A DNA stretch of 7,532 nucleotides from assembly GCA_025355485.1 (NCBI GenBank), contig JANXZP010000226.1, forward strand, positions 1-7,532, read 5' to 3'. Each line of letters opens with the position of its first letter. Within the stretch, counting starts at the first letter, position 1. The position numbers and the translations under genes are program-made. Source of the stretch: Pseudomonadota bacterium. GTDB lineage: Bacteria; Pseudomonadota; Gammaproteobacteria; Xanthomonadales; Xanthomonadaceae. The notes beneath the pieces are model-generated. The model did no database searches and was not told where the DNA came from. It worked only from the letters and a program-made list of their open reading frames with translations. Shown in pieces: positions 6,284 to 7,532 of this stretch.

Positions 6284-7452
6284 GCAGGTTTCTCCATGGG
6301 TAGACTCAACGTAAGCGCGAAGCCCTGCCCCTGCGCGGTCTTGATCTCCACTGTACCGGCATGTTGCGAGAGTCGCTCGCGCATGCCGCGCAGGCCGTTG
6401 CCGAGCGCGAGGTGATCGACCCCGCGCCCGTCGTCGTTGGCGTTGAGTTCGATCGCACTACCCGATTGCCGGAAGCACAACCACAGGTTGTCGGCTTGCG
6501 CGTGGCGTACCGTGTTGGTGATGATTTCCTGGGTGCAACGCAGCAGCACATGCGCGTGCTCGGGGTCTTCGACCAAGAAGGGCTCCGGCATCTCCAGATG
6601 GATGTCCGGCGTGAGTACGCCCTCGGTCAGCGTGCGCAGCGCGGTACTCATTTCGACCGCACCGTCTTCGCGCAACTGGCTGACCGCCTCGCGTACGTCG
6701 GTCAGCAGCAGCCGCGCCAGCGTGTGCGCCTGGCGCACGTGATCCTGTACCTTGCCGTCCGCCAGATGGCTTGCGACTTCGAGGTTCAGGCTCAACGCGG
6801 TCAGGTGGTGGCCGAGCAGGTCGTGCAGTTCGCGCGAGATGCGCATGCGCTCGCTCAGGCGGCTGCTTTCCGCCAACAAGGCGCGGGTGGCGCGCAATTC
6901 GTTGTTGAGCCGGCGCTGCTCCTCGCGTGCCTGCGCCTGCTGGCGGGCGACCAGGCTGGTCACGAACACGAAGCTCGCGAAGCCGGCGTACAGCAGCGAC
7001 TGCATCAATGCCTCGACCGGCGGCATGCTGTATCCGAAAATGAACATCGGCATGACCGCCAGCTGGCTGAGCACCAACCAGACGACGCCCGTCGGAACCG
7101 ACAACATCCATGGCAGCACGCAAGCCGCCACCATCTGCAGGACGCTGCCCAGACCGGTCCTGCTGTAGTAGCTGACCCCGATCGCCGAGCCGCTCAACAG
7201 CAGCAACAACGGCAGGTCGAACAAGCCCGTGCGGCGCACGCCGAGACCCCGCGTCAGCCAGGCGTAGCTCATGCCGAATGCGGCATAACACGCCCATCCA
7301 TACCGCCCCATCGGCTCAGTCTCGAGCGATTGGTCGTTCAGAACCGTCGGCGTCGACTGGAACCACAGGTACAGCAAAGGAAACGCGACCATCGCCCAGG
7401 TGAACAGGCCGGCGTAGCGCAGGAGTTGGGTATGGCTGACACGCGCGAGCAT
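6280..7452 (-). CDS. Membrane sensor histidine kinase, HisKA_3 (DesK/NarX-like) family
   Basis: This is a 390-residue sensor kinase. The N-terminal 170 residues hold about six membrane helices (roughly 13-31, 52-67, 78-95, 101-119, 121-141 and 149-168) with short loops, so it has no large periplasmic sensor domain. It more likely senses a membrane state or a small signal in the membrane, as DesK-type kinases do. A charged, probably coiled segment (170-199) leads to the dimerisation and phosphotransfer motif RISRELHDLLGHHL with His210 as the likely phosphorylated residue. The ATPase domain has its N-box with Asn313 (EIITNTVRHA), the G1 box DDGRG (340-344) and the G2 box GNGLRGMRERL (351-361). 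It ends with an ATGA overlap onto its response regulator. I start at the ATG at 7452. A TTG at 7482 is in frame and would add 10 residues, but neither has a Shine-Dalgarno site. Confidence 0.93.
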   Translation of the reverse strand: MLARVSHTQLLRYAGLFTWAMVAFPLLYLWFQSTPTVLNDQSLETEPMGRYGWACYAAFGMSYAWLTRGLGVRRTGLFDLPLLLLLSGSAIGVSYYSRTGLGSVLQMVAACVLPWMLSVPTGVVWLVLSQLAVMPMFIFGYSMPPVEALMQSLLYAGFASFVFVTSLVARQQAQAREEQRRLNNELRATRALLAESSRLSERMRISRELHDLLGHHLTALSLNLEVASHLADGKVQDHVRQAHTLARLLLTDVREAVSQLREDGAVEMSTALRTLTEGVLTPDIHLEMPEPFLVEDPEHAHVLLRCTQEIITNTVRHAQADNLWLCFRQSGSAIELNANDDGRGVDHLALGNGLRGMRERLSQHAGTVEIKTAQGQGFALTLSLPMEKPA

Positions 7453-7458
7453 GCGCGC

Positions 7459-7464
7459 ATCATA
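7459..7464 (-). promoter_or_regulatory. Candidate -10 box of the two-component operon (leaderless start)
   Basis: The minus strand reads TATGAT, five of six matches to TATAAT. Exactly six bases (GCGCGC) separate it from the ATG at 7452, which puts the expected transcription start on the A of the ATG. No -35 match is clear at 17 bases. The absence of any Shine-Dalgarno site before the ATG agrees with a leaderless mRNA. This supports 7452 over the TTG at 7482 as the start of the kinase. Confidence 0.4.
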
Positions 7465-7532
7465 GGCGGCGGCGGCTCGCAACGTACGGGCCCAAAGTCA
7501 TGCCTGTTTCCACCTGCACGGATGGCGACCAC

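Noticed and set aside
7453..7482. TTG at 7482 as start of the kinase
   Set aside because: It lacks a ribosome binding site, adds an alanine-rich decapeptide of little coding look, and lies upstream of the best -10 candidate. Kept only as an alternative.

Overview
The window reads as a chromosomal segment of a GC-rich proteobacterium. The gene set and protein style suggest a gammaproteobacterium of the Xanthomonadales/Lysobacterales group, such as Xanthomonadaceae or Rhodanobacteraceae. That placement is an inference from gene content and composition, not a proven assignment. I see no transposase, integrase, CRISPR array, rRNA or tRNA. Every gene I can support is on the minus strand, so the window is described below in transcription order, from high to low coordinates.

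Block 1 (7452 to 5642) is a two-component system. A membrane sensor kinase of the DesK/NarX-like (HisKA_3) type overlaps a NarL/LuxR-type response regulator by an ATGA. The kinase has no visible Shine-Dalgarno site. A TATGAT hexamer ends six bases before its ATG, which fits leaderless transcription.

Block 2 (5453 to 4374) is a single gene with leader DNA of about 190 bases. It encodes a membrane-anchored protein that joins an SRPBCC (START/polyketide-cyclase-like) domain to a C-terminal GyrI-like (AraC effector-binding-like) domain. A near-perfect dyad (CGGAAAC, 3 nt, GTTTCCG) lies 37 bases upstream of its start.

Block 3 (4201 to 1 and beyond) is a tightly packed five-gene run. It begins with an ABC ATPase (GldA-like), an ABC-2 permease (GldF-like) and a large auxiliary protein (GldG-like). 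Then come a DUF423 small membrane protein and an AlkA-type DNA glycosylase cut by the window edge. Junctions are a 4-nt overlap, a 3-nt gap, an 11-nt overlap and a 25-nt gap, so one transcript is likely. The ABC part matches the widespread 'gliding motility-type' GldA/F/G cassette of non-gliding proteobacteria, whose substrate is not established. The 172-base leader before it holds three inverted repeats.

Nothing here is a clearly novel system. The most interesting leads are the SRPBCC-GyrI fusion on a membrane anchor and a shared GTTTCC/GGAAAC motif in all three upstream regions, which could link the two-component system to its neighbours. The structured leader of the ABC operon and the unusual tail of that operon also deserve a look.
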